Shown here one piece after another: positions 7,423-15,347 of a stretch of DNA of 64,000 nucleotides. Under the pieces are notes generated by a model. The model did not search any database. It was not told the DNA's origin and was given only the letters and a program-made list of their open reading frames with translations. Where the stretch lies: positions 372,001 to 436,000 of the forward strand of contig NZ_BMYJ01000001.1 in the NCBI RefSeq assembly GCF_014652215.1, in the 5' to 3' direction. Source of the DNA: Neogemmobacter tilapiae (GTDB lineage Bacteria > Pseudomonadota > Alphaproteobacteria > Rhodobacterales > Rhodobacteraceae). A program made the translations under genes and the position numbers. Position 1 is the first letter of the stretch. Each line of letters opens with the position of its first letter.

Positions 7423-8142
7423 ATGTGCGGGCGGTATAATCTGGCGGGCCTGTCTTGGCGGGAGTTGTGGCAACTGTTGTCCGAAGGCACGCCCCCGGCA
7501 GGCTGGGGCGAAGGCCGCGACGTGCAGGCGATCCCGCAATCTTACAATGTCGCGCCCACGCAGAACGTTCCCCTTGTCCGGCTGCTCAAGAACGAAGGCG
7601 GCCAAATCACCCCGGCCATGGCGCGGTGGGGGCTGATCCCGGCGTGGTTCAAGAAATCCGTCAAGGAATGGAAGGCCTCCACGATCAATGCCCGGATCGA
7701 GGGCGTGGCCGACGCCCCCTCCTATCGGGACGCCTATCAAAGGGGCCGCTGCATTGTTCCGATGGCCGGATACTACGAATGGTCCACCCGCACCAAGACC
7801 AAGCAGGCGCACTATATCCAGCACGGCGGCAACGAACCTGCCCTGCTGGTCCTGGGCCTGTGGACCGAGGTGAAGCTGCCCGACTTCGAGGGCCTGACCT
7901 GCGCTATCCTGACTGAGGAAGCCCAAGGTCAGATCGCGGCCATCCACGACCGCCAGCCGGTCATCGTGGATCGCGAAGGCGCGCGGATGTGGCTCGCAGG
8001 GGTGCCGGTCGAAGACATTCCCCGCCTGCCGGTATCGACGCTAACCATGCACAAAGTTGGACCGGCAGTCGGGTCGTGGAAGGCGGCGGGGCCGGGGCTG
8101 ATTGATCCGGTCGAGGATGGGGCACACGACAATTCAGAATAG
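7423..8142 (+). CDS. SOS response-associated peptidase (SRAP domain, YedK/HMCES type)
   Basis: A 239-residue SRAP protein with all active-site landmarks: Cys2 immediately after Met (MCGRYN), Asn42 in SYNVAPTQ, Glu119 in AGYYEW and His175 in AAIHDRQPVIV. After Met removal, Cys2 forms a thiazolidine cross-link with abasic sites in single-stranded DNA, shielding them from error-prone processing; the cross-link can be reversed by the Glu. The length matches the family. The gene is intact and divergent from the unknown gene at 6468. In a mobile element it may protect single-stranded replication intermediates, an inference that fits the origin-like region at 17.4-17.6 kb. A CDS-poor stretch (8143-8308) follows. 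Confidence 0.93.
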   Translation: MCGRYNLAGLSWRELWQLLSEGTPPAGWGEGRDVQAIPQSYNVAPTQNVPLVRLLKNEGGQITPAMARWGLIPAWFKKSVKEWKASTINARIEGVADAPSYRDAYQRGRCIVPMAGYYEWSTRTKTKQAHYIQHGGNEPALLVLGLWTEVKLPDFEGLTCAILTEEAQGQIAAIHDRQPVIVDREGARMWLAGVPVEDIPRLPVSTLTMHKVGPAVGSWKAAGPGLIDPVEDGAHDNSE

Positions 8143-8308
8143 AGGGCGTTTTCATGCCACCGATGCCATATCGGTCGGAAACGTGCCAACTAGATACGCC
8201 GCTCCCTCACTATGGCGCAAATACCCCATGTCACTTGCGAGCAGCATCTGTCCGCTTCAATCCGACCGGTCCAACTCAATGTAGCCAGATTGCCGCTCAA
8301 CCGCCCAA

Positions 8309-8605
8309 CTACTCGCACCCAATTCCATCGCCGTCCCTGTCCAAGTCGTAGATGTCGGAGCCGATCACAGACACAGGTCCCTCCACATAGGCTGGGCCAT
8401 TTCCGCTGCCGCCTGCACAATCCACATCGCGGGCTACAGGAACACAGGGGCTATAATTAGGATCGCAACCTTGCGCATGGACAGAGGTAGCCGACACCAA
8501 CACAAACGACCAGATCGCCATAAAACAAAACGCGTTGCACTTTCGTAGTTTGCTCACCCGTCTTAACCGCGCGCCCTTAGCATCCTTGAAAGAGAAGCTG
8601 TCCAT
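8309..8605 (-). CDS. small exported protein with Excalibur-like calcium-binding C-terminus
   Basis: The start ATG 8605 has an AGGGGA site upstream. The 98-residue product has a hydrophobic segment at about residues 27-44 (FCFMAIWSFVLVSATSVHAQ), preceded by a basic N-terminus, then a short Cys-bearing segment (GCDPNYSPCVPVARDVDCAGGSGNGPAYV). It ends in DLDRDGDGIGCE, the hallmark DxDxDGxxCE of the Excalibur domain, often found at the ends of secreted nucleases or surface proteins. Here no catalytic domain accompanies it. It probably sits outside the inner membrane and binds calcium. It is one of the AT-richer genes in the cargo. Confidence 0.65.
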   Translation of the reverse strand: MDSFSFKDAKGARLRRVSKLRKCNAFCFMAIWSFVLVSATSVHAQGCDPNYSPCVPVARDVDCAGGSGNGPAYVEGPVSVIGSDIYDLDRDGDGIGCE

Positions 8606-8713
8606 TTGAATTCCCCTGAAAGTAAGACTAAGCGAGTTTCAATAGCATTTGCGCCCACAAAGTGACCTCGTTAGGCCCTTTCTGGGTCATTTCACTTATC
8701 GCCTGTGCAGCAA

Positions 8714-10264
8714 TCATAGCGCTTCATCTGGGCCAAAAACTTCCGCCACATCGCGTGGCGTCCGCTGATTGGACTTTGCTGGGCCATGGGCAGAGCGCGG
8801 CAACTCGCCATAGCTCCGCCAATCGACGGTCTGAACCGACTGCCATAGCCTTTCGAGTTCTGCGGATCGACTTTGCACGTTGGCTTGTTGCGCAGGTTCC
8901 AGCGGCGAAAACCGTCGGCGGATGATATCCTCACGAAACTGCTCAGCCAAATGGCCATAGGTCTTGCTGACCGTATCGCTGCCACTATGGCCGAACTGTC
9001 GGGCCACGACCTCAAGAGGAACGCCATGCCTAATCAGGTCGCTGGCATAAGTATGCCGCAGGCCGTGGAACACGAAGGACTTGGGCAATCCGGCCTCCGC
9101 CACCGCCCGACGGAACAGGTTGCCGTGCTGTCGAGCCCAAGGCTTGCCCTTGTCAGAACGGAGCACGAGGTCGCCCGGCATCTTGCCCTCGCAACAATCA
9201 AGGAAGAAGGCCATTCCCTCGTCCGGCAGAAACACGAAATGCGACGGACTGCGCTTATAGGGGGCTATCCAGAGACCATAGACCTGATGGGCGACGTCCT
9301 GCACCCGCAATTTGGCCAGTTCACCGACACGGCATCCCGAATAGAGGGCGGCGAGGACCAGCAATTTCAGGGCAGGCGTGCAATGGTCCAACAGGCGTCG
9401 GCATTCCTCACGGTTCAGGAAAGTCAATCGGGGGGAATGATTGACGGCCACTCGTTTCAAGCTACGCCATGGCCGTTCCGTCGGGATGTGACCACCTTCC
9501 CAGGCCATCTGAAAGGCAACCCGCAGGATCGAAACCACCGAATTGAATGTGCGTTTCCGGCGGCGCAATTCATCCGGCGAAAGCTGGTCCAGTGTGGTCG
9601 GCGGTCTCTCGGCCTGAAACCCGTATTTCGGAGGTCGTTCGATAATCCTGGTGGCGATGGACCGCATGTGCCGGGAGCCGAAATCTTCCAGCGGAACGAA
9701 CAACAGGTCACTGGCAATGTGACGGTTGATCAGGACGATGTTGTTGTAGTGGCCGCCAGATGAACGCGCCAATTTGGACCAGGCTGCATAGTCGCTCAAC
9801 GCGTGGCCTACGGTATAAACGGGGCCCAGCGGACAGAAGCTGACGGACTGGGTACGTCCCCTCGGCGCGGCTTCGTCAACCTTGTCTTCGGCCTCCAGCG
9901 CGTCGAACCAATCGAAGGCCAATGCCATCGCCCGCTGAACGGGCAAAATACCTTTCCCCAGTTCCAGCGCGGGGCCGAGGCAGCGCTGAATGTAGCGCTT
10001 GTCCTTGGTCATCACCCGGGCGGTCCAATTGCAGACCCGTCCATCTGGCCGGTGAATACCGATGTGGCGGGAAACCCGGATGGGATGCCAATAAGGGCTG
10101 TCACGATAAGGCATCCGCGAGATCGCATCGGCATCAGCCCAAAGACCCAAACGGCTCATTTCCGCGACCGCGTCCTGCACCCGGTTCGGATTCGCCTGCT
10201 CTGCTGTCAACTTGGAAGCACCGGTTTGTTCAAACTCCCTGCCGACGGCGGGACCGGCTGACAT
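8714..10264 (-). CDS. tyrosine recombinase/integrase (second integrase of the element)
   Basis: A 516-residue phage-type integrase with the full catalytic set visible: Arg312 (SGCRVGELAKLR), His400-x-x-Arg403 (HGLRHTYASDL), His426 (FGHSGSD) and nucleophile Tyr436 (KTYGHL). The N-terminal half includes a SAM-like core-binding region (about 150-270). An extension of some 75 residues follows the catalytic Tyr. It is unrelated in sequence to the P4-type integrase at 18404. The gene is intact, so the element carries two potentially active recombinases; this one may be the remnant of an older insertion or serve a different attachment site. A small overlapping frame precedes it (10207-10386). No strong Shine-Dalgarno is seen before ATG 10264, which fits coupling to that frame. 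Confidence 0.9.
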   Translation of the reverse strand: MSAGPAVGREFEQTGASKLTAEQANPNRVQDAVAEMSRLGLWADADAISRMPYRDSPYWHPIRVSRHIGIHRPDGRVCNWTARVMTKDKRYIQRCLGPALELGKGILPVQRAMALAFDWFDALEAEDKVDEAAPRGRTQSVSFCPLGPVYTVGHALSDYAAWSKLARSSGGHYNNIVLINRHIASDLLFVPLEDFGSRHMRSIATRIIERPPKYGFQAERPPTTLDQLSPDELRRRKRTFNSVVSILRVAFQMAWEGGHIPTERPWRSLKRVAVNHSPRLTFLNREECRRLLDHCTPALKLLVLAALYSGCRVGELAKLRVQDVAHQVYGLWIAPYKRSPSHFVFLPDEGMAFFLDCCEGKMPGDLVLRSDKGKPWARQHGNLFRRAVAEAGLPKSFVFHGLRHTYASDLIRHGVPLEVVARQFGHSGSDTVSKTYGHLAEQFREDIIRRRFSPLEPAQQANVQSRSAELERLWQSVQTVDWRSYGELPRSAHGPAKSNQRTPRDVAEVFGPDEAL

Positions 10265-10386
10265 AGCGCTTGGCGTGCCAGATCGGTGAGGCCGAAGCGT
10301 TCGACATACTGGAACAAAGCGCGTTCGATCAGGCGGTGGTAGGCGTCGGTCGTCATTTGCGAGGATGGATATTCCAAGGTTTGCAT
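10207..10386 (-). CDS. possible small protein upstream of and overlapping the integrase
   Basis: A 59-residue frame from ATG 10386 (GGGG 7-10 bases upstream) overlapping the integrase start by 58 bases. The middle is helix-like (TTDAYHRLIERALFQYVERFGLTDLARQAL). Coupled translation into the integrase is plausible because ATG 10264 lacks its own good ribosome site. It could equally be spurious. Confidence 0.35.
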   Translation of the reverse strand: MQTLEYPSSQMTTDAYHRLIERALFQYVERFGLTDLARQALCQPVPPSAGSLNKPVLPS

Positions 10387-10543
10387 CACTGGCCCCACGT
10401 TGCTTGCAGCCCTGAATAGCATCGAACCGTTAATGATCGGTTAACCGCCCGTCAAACGTCGCAGCTAGCAACCCTTAGGTTGATGGTGACAGAATCAATT
10501 TGCTGTGCAAACCTAACAGCCAAGACCAAACCATGAGGCACAT

Positions 10544-11788
10544 GTGACGTCAGAAATTTGCCTAATGAACCGACTTTCAGTGGTTCTGGCAGCCGATAGC
10601 GCTGCTACCGTCCAGTACTGGAACAACCAATCCCAAAAATATGAAGAGCGATACTTCAAAGGTGCAAACAAGATTTTTCAGCTTTCAGAAACGCATCCTG
10701 TTGGAGTCATGGTTTATGACGCCGCAGATTTATTAGGTGTTCCTTGGGAGCTTGTAATAAAAGAGTTTCGTCGCTTTTTGTCTGAAAGGTCATTTCCATC
10801 GGTCCAAGGTTACGTTGCGGAACTCGTGGGTTTCATCAATGAGAACATGAAATTGTTTCCCAACACCGTGCGGGAAGATGAATTTTTTCGCAACATTAAT
10901 CAGGCAATTTACCAGTCAATGTTTGAGCTGAAAATGGCTATTGAAGATCAAACAATTGTCGCAAAGCCAAATTTTGTAGATATTGCAACTAACTTGTCCG
11001 ATAGTGATCACGCTGCTGATGCCAGAATTGAAGGGCTTTTGAAGCATTCTGATCGAATTGAAAAAACAATATCCGAGATTGCACAAGAGTTGGAGTTGGA
11101 CGTAGAAAAACCTTTTGATTCAGTGCTGAGATCAATTATCGCTAAAGCTTTGGACAACATCAAGCGCGATTCACCGCAAACGGGGATAGTTCTCGCTGGG
11201 TTTGGAGATCACTCAGTGTTTCCAGAATTGGTGAAATTGTCAGCATGTAGATTTTGGGCAGATGAATTCATAGTTGGCAGTGTCGAAACTGAAGCAACAG
11301 GTTATGATCAGCCTGCTTATATATCTGGATTTGCGCAGACTTCTATGACCGACACCTTCCATTTAGGCATCAGCGACGACATTTGGATGGCCATGGCAAG
11401 AGGAGTCGGGGAAGCCATGCGAAATCTGGCAATCGAAATACAACAGACATTGGGGCAGACGCTAACCGACCCTGACCTCGGCGCAATATTGGGGCGCGCC
11501 AGTGAAAGCATTCGAGCATCGGTACTGGGACATGCAAGAGATAATCATGCAGTTCCGTTGAGGAGGGTCGTTGGCGCACTACCGGTGGATGAAATGGGTC
11601 ACCTTGCTGAGACCTTGATCAATCTTCAATCTCTCAAGGAAAAGGTAACGCGGCCTTCTGAAAGCGTTGGCGGTCCGGTCGATGTCGCGGCCATCACGAA
11701 ATCGGAAGGACTGGTGTGGCTCAAGAGAAAGCACTACTTCAGTGCTGACATAAATGCGCGATTCTTCGAGCGTCGCCACAAAACTTGA
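10544..11788 (+). CDS. candidate proteasome/HslV-fold Ntn hydrolase, 414 aa
   Basis: GTG start with GAGG 5 bases upstream. Met1 is followed by Thr2, so Met removal would expose an N-terminal Thr as in HslV. The first 45 residues parallel HslV: SVVLAADSAAT matches its VVIAGDGQAT (Asp18, 16 residues after Thr2, as Thr1-Asp17), and FKGANKIFQL matches its MKGNVKKVRRL (Lys39 and Lys43, with about ten extra residues in the hairpin before). PVGVMVYDAADL then fills the position of HslV's VIAGFAG. A long helical insertion (about 70-215) separates this from TGIVLAGFGD and a C-terminal GGPVDVAAITKSEGLVWL that looks like the last beta strands of beta subunits. Proteasome-like fold is inference from motifs; the substrate is unknown. 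Codon use is clearly AT-richer than its neighbours, a sign of transfer. It is followed closely by a 59-aa gene. Confidence 0.6.
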   Translation: MTSEICLMNRLSVVLAADSAATVQYWNNQSQKYEERYFKGANKIFQLSETHPVGVMVYDAADLLGVPWELVIKEFRRFLSERSFPSVQGYVAELVGFINENMKLFPNTVREDEFFRNINQAIYQSMFELKMAIEDQTIVAKPNFVDIATNLSDSDHAADARIEGLLKHSDRIEKTISEIAQELELDVEKPFDSVLRSIIAKALDNIKRDSPQTGIVLAGFGDHSVFPELVKLSACRFWADEFIVGSVETEATGYDQPAYISGFAQTSMTDTFHLGISDDIWMAMARGVGEAMRNLAIEIQQTLGQTLTDPDLGAILGRASESIRASVLGHARDNHAVPLRRVVGALPVDEMGHLAETLINLQSLKEKVTRPSESVGGPVDVAAITKSEGLVWLKRKHYFSADINARFFERRHKT

Positions 11789-11799
11789 CGGAGGATGGA

Positions 11800-11979
11800 A
11801 TGGACATCACGAACAGGAAAGTTGTCGTGGAACCGGCGCAGCGGTCAGATTCGTCGACGGCCCATGGCGTCAACATAACAGAAAATGCCGCCAAGGAGTA
11901 TCGAGAGGCTATTCGAGCGTTGAACCGCCTCACGGATCGCCAGTCAAGTGTCGATAGCACGATCTGGCGAAATCGCTAG
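11800..11979 (+). CDS. 59-aa protein in operon with the proteasome-like gene
   Basis: ATG 11800 has a strong GGAGG site (11790-11794) and lies 11 bases after the 11788 stop, so the two genes form an operon. The product is hydrophilic: an N-terminal extended part (TNRKVVVEPAQRSDSSTAHG) followed by a helical stretch (TENAAKEYREAIRALNRLTDRQ). No domain is recognised. It could be a partner, regulator or substrate of the upstream protein. It lacks the C-terminal GGQ/GGE of Pup, so no equivalence is claimed. Only 6 bases separate its stop from that of the convergent gene at 11986. Confidence 0.6.
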   Translation: MDITNRKVVVEPAQRSDSSTAHGVNITENAAKEYREAIRALNRLTDRQSSVDSTIWRNR

Positions 11980-11985
11980 CGGACG

Positions 11986-12579
11986 TTATTGTCCAGGGGA
12001 AGGCATGACTAGTTCGCGTGCGAGGCCTTGGCTTATCAGGGACAGGCCCCGGTCGCGTAACGCATAGGCCGCTGATCGGCCTATGCTTCGCGCCTCACAG
12101 GCACGGTCGAACGGACGGCGATAGGCCTTGCAGGTCGCCCACAGGCCTAGCATCTGGGCCGATCCGGAATGGCCATGCGCAACCAGATAGGTTGCGGGCC
12201 ATTCCAGCGCCGAAAGGTGCCGGGTGATCTGAGCAGCGGATGGCGGAATAGTCAGGCGACAGGCCTCAAGGTCGTCGTCATCAGGACGTTCCGGCAGCCC
12301 CCAGCCCGACTCAAAATGAGCGTCAAAGTCGGCCATGAACGGCAAGACGACAAAGCTGAAACCTGCTGGGGCCGTTCTACCTGCAGCATGTCGCGCCCAT
12401 GCCAGAGCCGCGACGAATTGTGCTGCAACGACCTTAGGCGTCCAGCATTCATCTTGATGAGCGGGTTCTGCCATTTCAGCAGAGGCCTGGCGCATCGCTT
12501 CTGCCGCCCAGGCGACAAGCTGGCGATTGGTGGCGCGGGTCATGCGAGGTGAAGGCGATGAAGCTTGGTCAAATGGCAT
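11986..12579 (-). CDS. DUF6362-like phage-associated protein
   Basis: The start ATG 12579 is chosen for its GGGGA site 5 bases upstream; other in-frame ATGs lie at 12591, 12609 and 12612. The 197-residue product has a WTPKVVAAQFVAALAWAR segment, then IPPSAAQITRHLSALEWPATYLVAHGHSGSAQMLGLWATCKAYRRPF and an HTH-like end (ARSIGRSAAYALRDRGLSLISQGL), the layout I associate with DUF6362 proteins of Rhodobacterales prophages. Those are thought to be regulators or packaging accessories, without proof. It is the last gene of the minus-strand module, separated by 142 bases from the gene at 12722; that gap holds a GC-rich inverted repeat CCCCTTCA/TGAAGGGG. Confidence 0.45.
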   Translation of the reverse strand: MPFDQASSPSPRMTRATNRQLVAWAAEAMRQASAEMAEPAHQDECWTPKVVAAQFVAALAWARHAAGRTAPAGFSFVVLPFMADFDAHFESGWGLPERPDDDDLEACRLTIPPSAAQITRHLSALEWPATYLVAHGHSGSAQMLGLWATCKAYRRPFDRACEARSIGRSAAYALRDRGLSLISQGLARELVMPSPGQ

Positions 12580-12721
12580 GACGGTCCCCATGGATGCGCA
12601 GATGTCCATCATAGCGACCGGCGATGAGAATGGGAACAGTTGATGAACATTGACCGCACGCTGCGTGGCCGGGCCACCAGGCACCCCTTCACCGCCGCCG
12701 CCTTGAAGGGGCGGAAAACGC

Positions 12722-13174
12722 CTAGAAGCGCTGTGAGGGGCGTTCCTGAGTAGCTGCGGCGGTTTCGGCCAATCCGGCGGCCAGCGTCGCGCCCTCTGCC
12801 TCGATCCGGCGCGCAAGGACGGCGGCGCGATCAGCGCCAGCCGGATCATGTGCTGCCAGGGTTTCGGCCAGTTCCTTCAAGACGGTGACCATGTGCCCGG
12901 CCAGCGTTTCAACGGCGACCTCGCCGACCAAGGCCGGGATATACATAGCAGCTTGACGCCGGGCGGCGGTCTGGGCCTGACGCAATACCCGCCACTTCGG
13001 GGCGCGCGCGGCTTTCAGTTCGGCCTGTGCTGCGAGGCGGGCGGCCCGGAAGGCCGCCGCCAAGGTCAGGACGGACAGACCGGAGAACGTGCGCGGGGGC
13101 ACCGACAGCAGTTGGCCCGCCAACTTTGCAGGGATCGGGGCCGCGAGAAGGCGAAGGGCGATTTCGTCGGTCAC
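12722..13174 (-). CDS. hypothetical protein, 150 aa
   Basis: A GTG start at 13174 overlaps the stop of the previous gene by GTGA, so translation is probably coupled. The product is Ala-rich and helical (LAAAFRAARLAAQAELKAARAPKWRVLRQAQTAARRQAAMY) with no signal peptide, no clear membrane segment and no recognised domain. Position in the module and composition suggest a DNA- or protein-binding accessory, but this is not supported by a motif. Confidence 0.6.
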   Translation of the reverse strand: MTDEIALRLLAAPIPAKLAGQLLSVPPRTFSGLSVLTLAAAFRAARLAAQAELKAARAPKWRVLRQAQTAARRQAAMYIPALVGEVAVETLAGHMVTVLKELAETLAAHDPAGADRAAVLARRIEAEGATLAAGLAETAAATQERPSQRF

Positions 13175-13605
13175 GTTTTGGCATCCAGGACGGCATTGGA
13201 CAACGCGTTCCGACGGAAACCCCGCGCCAGCCGCAGCGCCCAACGTTCTTGGGCAAGCGATTGCTGATGAACCCGCAAATCCCGTGCGACGGGCTTGCCG
13301 CGTGGTTTAGGACGCGGTTCGAGACCGGCTTGGAAAAGGCGCATCAGGTTATCCAGGGCCGCGTCGATCTGCATCTGCCGGACGGTTCCAGGCGGCTGTT
13401 CCCGGACCGGCGGAACCTGGTAAGGAGCGTCGTTTAGGGCCTTGGCCCGCTGGGCGTCCAAGAGGCCGCGCAGGGCAGCCAAAAGCATCGTCCGGCCCCG
13501 CGCAGGGCGGGGCACGACGCCCGCCCGCTGCGCGACCTGAAAGGTCTGCCGGTCGAGGCCAAGGGCGGCGGCAAGTGTCCCTGTGTGAATGACGGGATCA
13601 TCCAT
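13171..13605 (-). CDS. hypothetical protein with N-terminal HTH, possibly terminase-small-subunit-like
   Basis: A 144-residue protein that overlaps both neighbours (8 bases with 13598, 4 bases with 12722). Residues 6-55 (IHTGTLAAALGLDRQTFQVAQRAGVVPRPARGRTMLLAALRGLLDAQ) look like a MerR/Nu1-type winged helix with the 'xxxRxxxLxxxLRGLLDA' follow-up seen in Nu1-like small terminases. The C-terminus is basic (RWALRLARGFRRNAL). A packaging-specificity role in a satellite would make sense, because such elements redirect helper packaging with their own small subunit, but the similarity is weak and other DNA-binding roles are equally possible. Confidence 0.5.
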   Translation of the reverse strand: MDDPVIHTGTLAAALGLDRQTFQVAQRAGVVPRPARGRTMLLAALRGLLDAQRAKALNDAPYQVPPVREQPPGTVRQMQIDAALDNLMRLFQAGLEPRPKPRGKPVARDLRVHQQSLAQERWALRLARGFRRNALSNAVLDAKT

Positions 13606-14416
13606 TGGAACGGTTCACGGGCTGGCCATTCACGTACATCAAATGGTCGGCGGAAAAGGGCTGGCCGACAAGCTGATCGGGAAGGGCGAAAGGGCCGTGA
13701 TCAGCTTGTTGAAAAATGGTCGCCGCAGCACCGATCTGCGCGTTCGCGGCAGCAACTGCCTTTCTCCAGCCTGCATCAATTCGTTCAGACGCGCTCATCC
13801 GAGGCGTGTAGTCACTGCCAAATTCCGCTTCGCCCTTGGCGCGTTCTTCGATGGTCATGCGGCGGGGCTGGGAGGTTGTGACGGGGAGGGTCGCAAGCAA
13901 GGGCGCGATTTGTTCGCCCGTCAAGCCAGAATCACCCTCAAGGACCAGCGCCGCGACCGCGTCAAACCGACTGGTGGCTTCCGGGCGGCTGAACGCCCCC
14001 GCGATCCGGCGGCGCTCGGCCTGGGCAGCGATGGAACCGAACCCTGCGTGATCCGGCACCGCGACCGCCTCAGGCTCTGCTTCGCCATCGGGCACGGTGG
14101 AAGACAGAATGCCTGCCAGCATCGTCACGCCGACGGGCGCAAGCAGCGCCGCGCGAAGAGCTTGACGGCCACGGCCAAGATTTTGGCCAGCCCGAACGAC
14201 TGCTGAAATCCTGGCCCGTTCCTTATCGGCTTCGGCTTTCTGAAACGCGGCTTCTGCATCGGCCAATTCTGCGGCCTCAACTTGGGCAACGGCTGCCCGC
14301 CGGGCCACCGCGCGATCTTCGCCGATCGCGCTTGAAGCGGCCATAACCCGATCCACATGGGCGGCCCGCCGGGCGATGGCGGCGGGGGTTTGGTCAAGGG
14401 CGATTTTGGCGGTCAT
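13598..14416 (-). CDS. hypothetical protein, 272 aa
   Basis: The start ATG 14416 follows an AAGGAC site; the frame extends to 14470 without support. The N-terminal 100 residues are an Ala/Arg/Glu-rich probable coiled coil (RRAAVAQVEAAELADAEAAFQKAEADKERARISAVV), then an apolar segment near residues 90-105 (ALRAALLAPVGVTMLAGILSS) that could be one membrane helix, then a Pro/Glu-rich and a helical part ending in FALPDQLVGQPFSADHLMYVNGQPV. No family is recognised. It begins the second half of the module after a 331-base gap that carries a strong hairpin (14610-14640). Confidence 0.6.
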   Translation of the reverse strand: MTAKIALDQTPAAIARRAAHVDRVMAASSAIGEDRAVARRAAVAQVEAAELADAEAAFQKAEADKERARISAVVRAGQNLGRGRQALRAALLAPVGVTMLAGILSSTVPDGEAEPEAVAVPDHAGFGSIAAQAERRRIAGAFSRPEATSRFDAVAALVLEGDSGLTGEQIAPLLATLPVTTSQPRRMTIEERAKGEAEFGSDYTPRMSASERIDAGWRKAVAAANAQIGAAATIFQQADHGPFALPDQLVGQPFSADHLMYVNGQPVNRSNG

Positions 14417-14609
14417 CGGGGTGTCCTTTTTCTGGGGTCGGTTTGACTGGCGATTTGCCGATTTGTTCAAGTTTTCTGCGATCTGGCAGGCGAAACTTAG
14501 TAAATCAAACCGGAGTTTTAGAATTCTGAAAAACGTTCAAAAGGCGGGCCAACCTGTTGCCGCCCAAAGCTGCGGCCAGAAAGGTACCTAAGGGGGGAGG
14601 GGTGTCTGT

Positions 14610-14640
14610 TGCCCCCGCCGCTGACCGCGCGGCGGGGGCA
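14610..14640. repeat. 12-bp perfect GC-rich hairpin in the module's internal gap
   Basis: TGCCCCCGCCGC (14610-14621) and its exact complement (14629-14640) flank a 7-nt loop. It lies in the 331-base gene-free gap 14417-14747. No T-run follows on either strand. It may end the upstream half of the minus-strand operon Rho-dependently. The rest of the gap shows nothing else identifiable. Confidence 0.55.
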
Positions 14641-14747
14641 CTGGCTCGACCAGCCGCAGGGGCAGTTGGGAGCCAAGGGGGCATCGCACCGAACGCGATG
14701 GATTGCAGGCCACAGGGAGGTCCGAAGACGGCCTTGCCCCCATTCCA

Positions 14748-15347
14748 CTATCCCCCGGCCAGACGGGCAAGGGCGGCGTCCGTCGCCAGCCAGAGGCCAG
14801 GGTTGCCGTCGACACGACGTTCGACAGGAATGCCTGCGCTTTCAAGGCCACGCACGGCCACTTCCTCCTCGGCGCCCAGCCGGAGCAAATCGGCGCGCGC
14901 CGCATCCAATGCCGCCTGCCGATCCGCAGTCGACAGGCCGGGGCGTGCCGAAAGAGTGTCGGCAATTTGCTCGGCGAAGACGCGACGCATGCCGTCACGG
15001 TTCGCTGCGACCAGCGCGCCAAGCAGGACAATGCAGGCGCGAGTCGTGTCGACCACGACGCCGCCCTCGACCTGGCGGTGGTGGAACGGCAGCTCAACGC
15101 CATGGACCGCGTTTGCCCGCGAGGTGAAGCGCGAGCCTGGGTGCAACGAGTCGACACTTTCCGTGCTGATTTTGTCCAGCCAGCCATCCAGCATGGCAAG
15201 TGCTTCGGCTTCCGAAAGCGGGCTGGCCTCGATCCGGGCAATTTCGGCGATCCGCGATGCAATTTCTTCGCGGAGCCCGTCAAGAAAGCTGAGACCTGCA
15301 ACCATCGCGCTTTTCTGTTTCGCAAAAATCGACAGCGGATTTCTCAT
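14748..15347 (-). CDS. hypothetical protein, 199 aa
   Basis: It starts at ATG 15347 overlapping the previous stop by ATGA. The N-terminal third is helical and charged (FLDGLREEIASRIAEIARIEASPLSEAEALAMLDGWLDKI). The middle (VHGVELPFHHRQVEGGVVVDTTRACIVLLGALVAANRDGMRRVFAEQIADTL) has a short apolar run, and the C-terminus contains DRQAALDAARADLLRLGAEEEVAVRGLESAGIPV. No enzyme motif or family is recognised. Translational coupling ties its output to that of the coiled-coil protein before it. Confidence 0.65.
   Translation of the reverse strand: MRNPLSIFAKQKSAMVAGLSFLDGLREEIASRIAEIARIEASPLSEAEALAMLDGWLDKISTESVDSLHPGSRFTSRANAVHGVELPFHHRQVEGGVVVDTTRACIVLLGALVAANRDGMRRVFAEQIADTLSARPGLSTADRQAALDAARADLLRLGAEEEVAVRGLESAGIPVERRVDGNPGLWLATDAALARLAGG

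Noticed and set aside
11800-11979. Pup-like tag for the proteasome-like protein
   Set aside because: Size fits but it lacks a C-terminal GGQ/GGE and no Pup ligase or Mpa/ARC ATPase is nearby.
12665-12700. Third copy of the att core (CCCTTCACC...)
   Set aside because: Only about nine bases match and the rest diverges, so it does not define a sub-element end.
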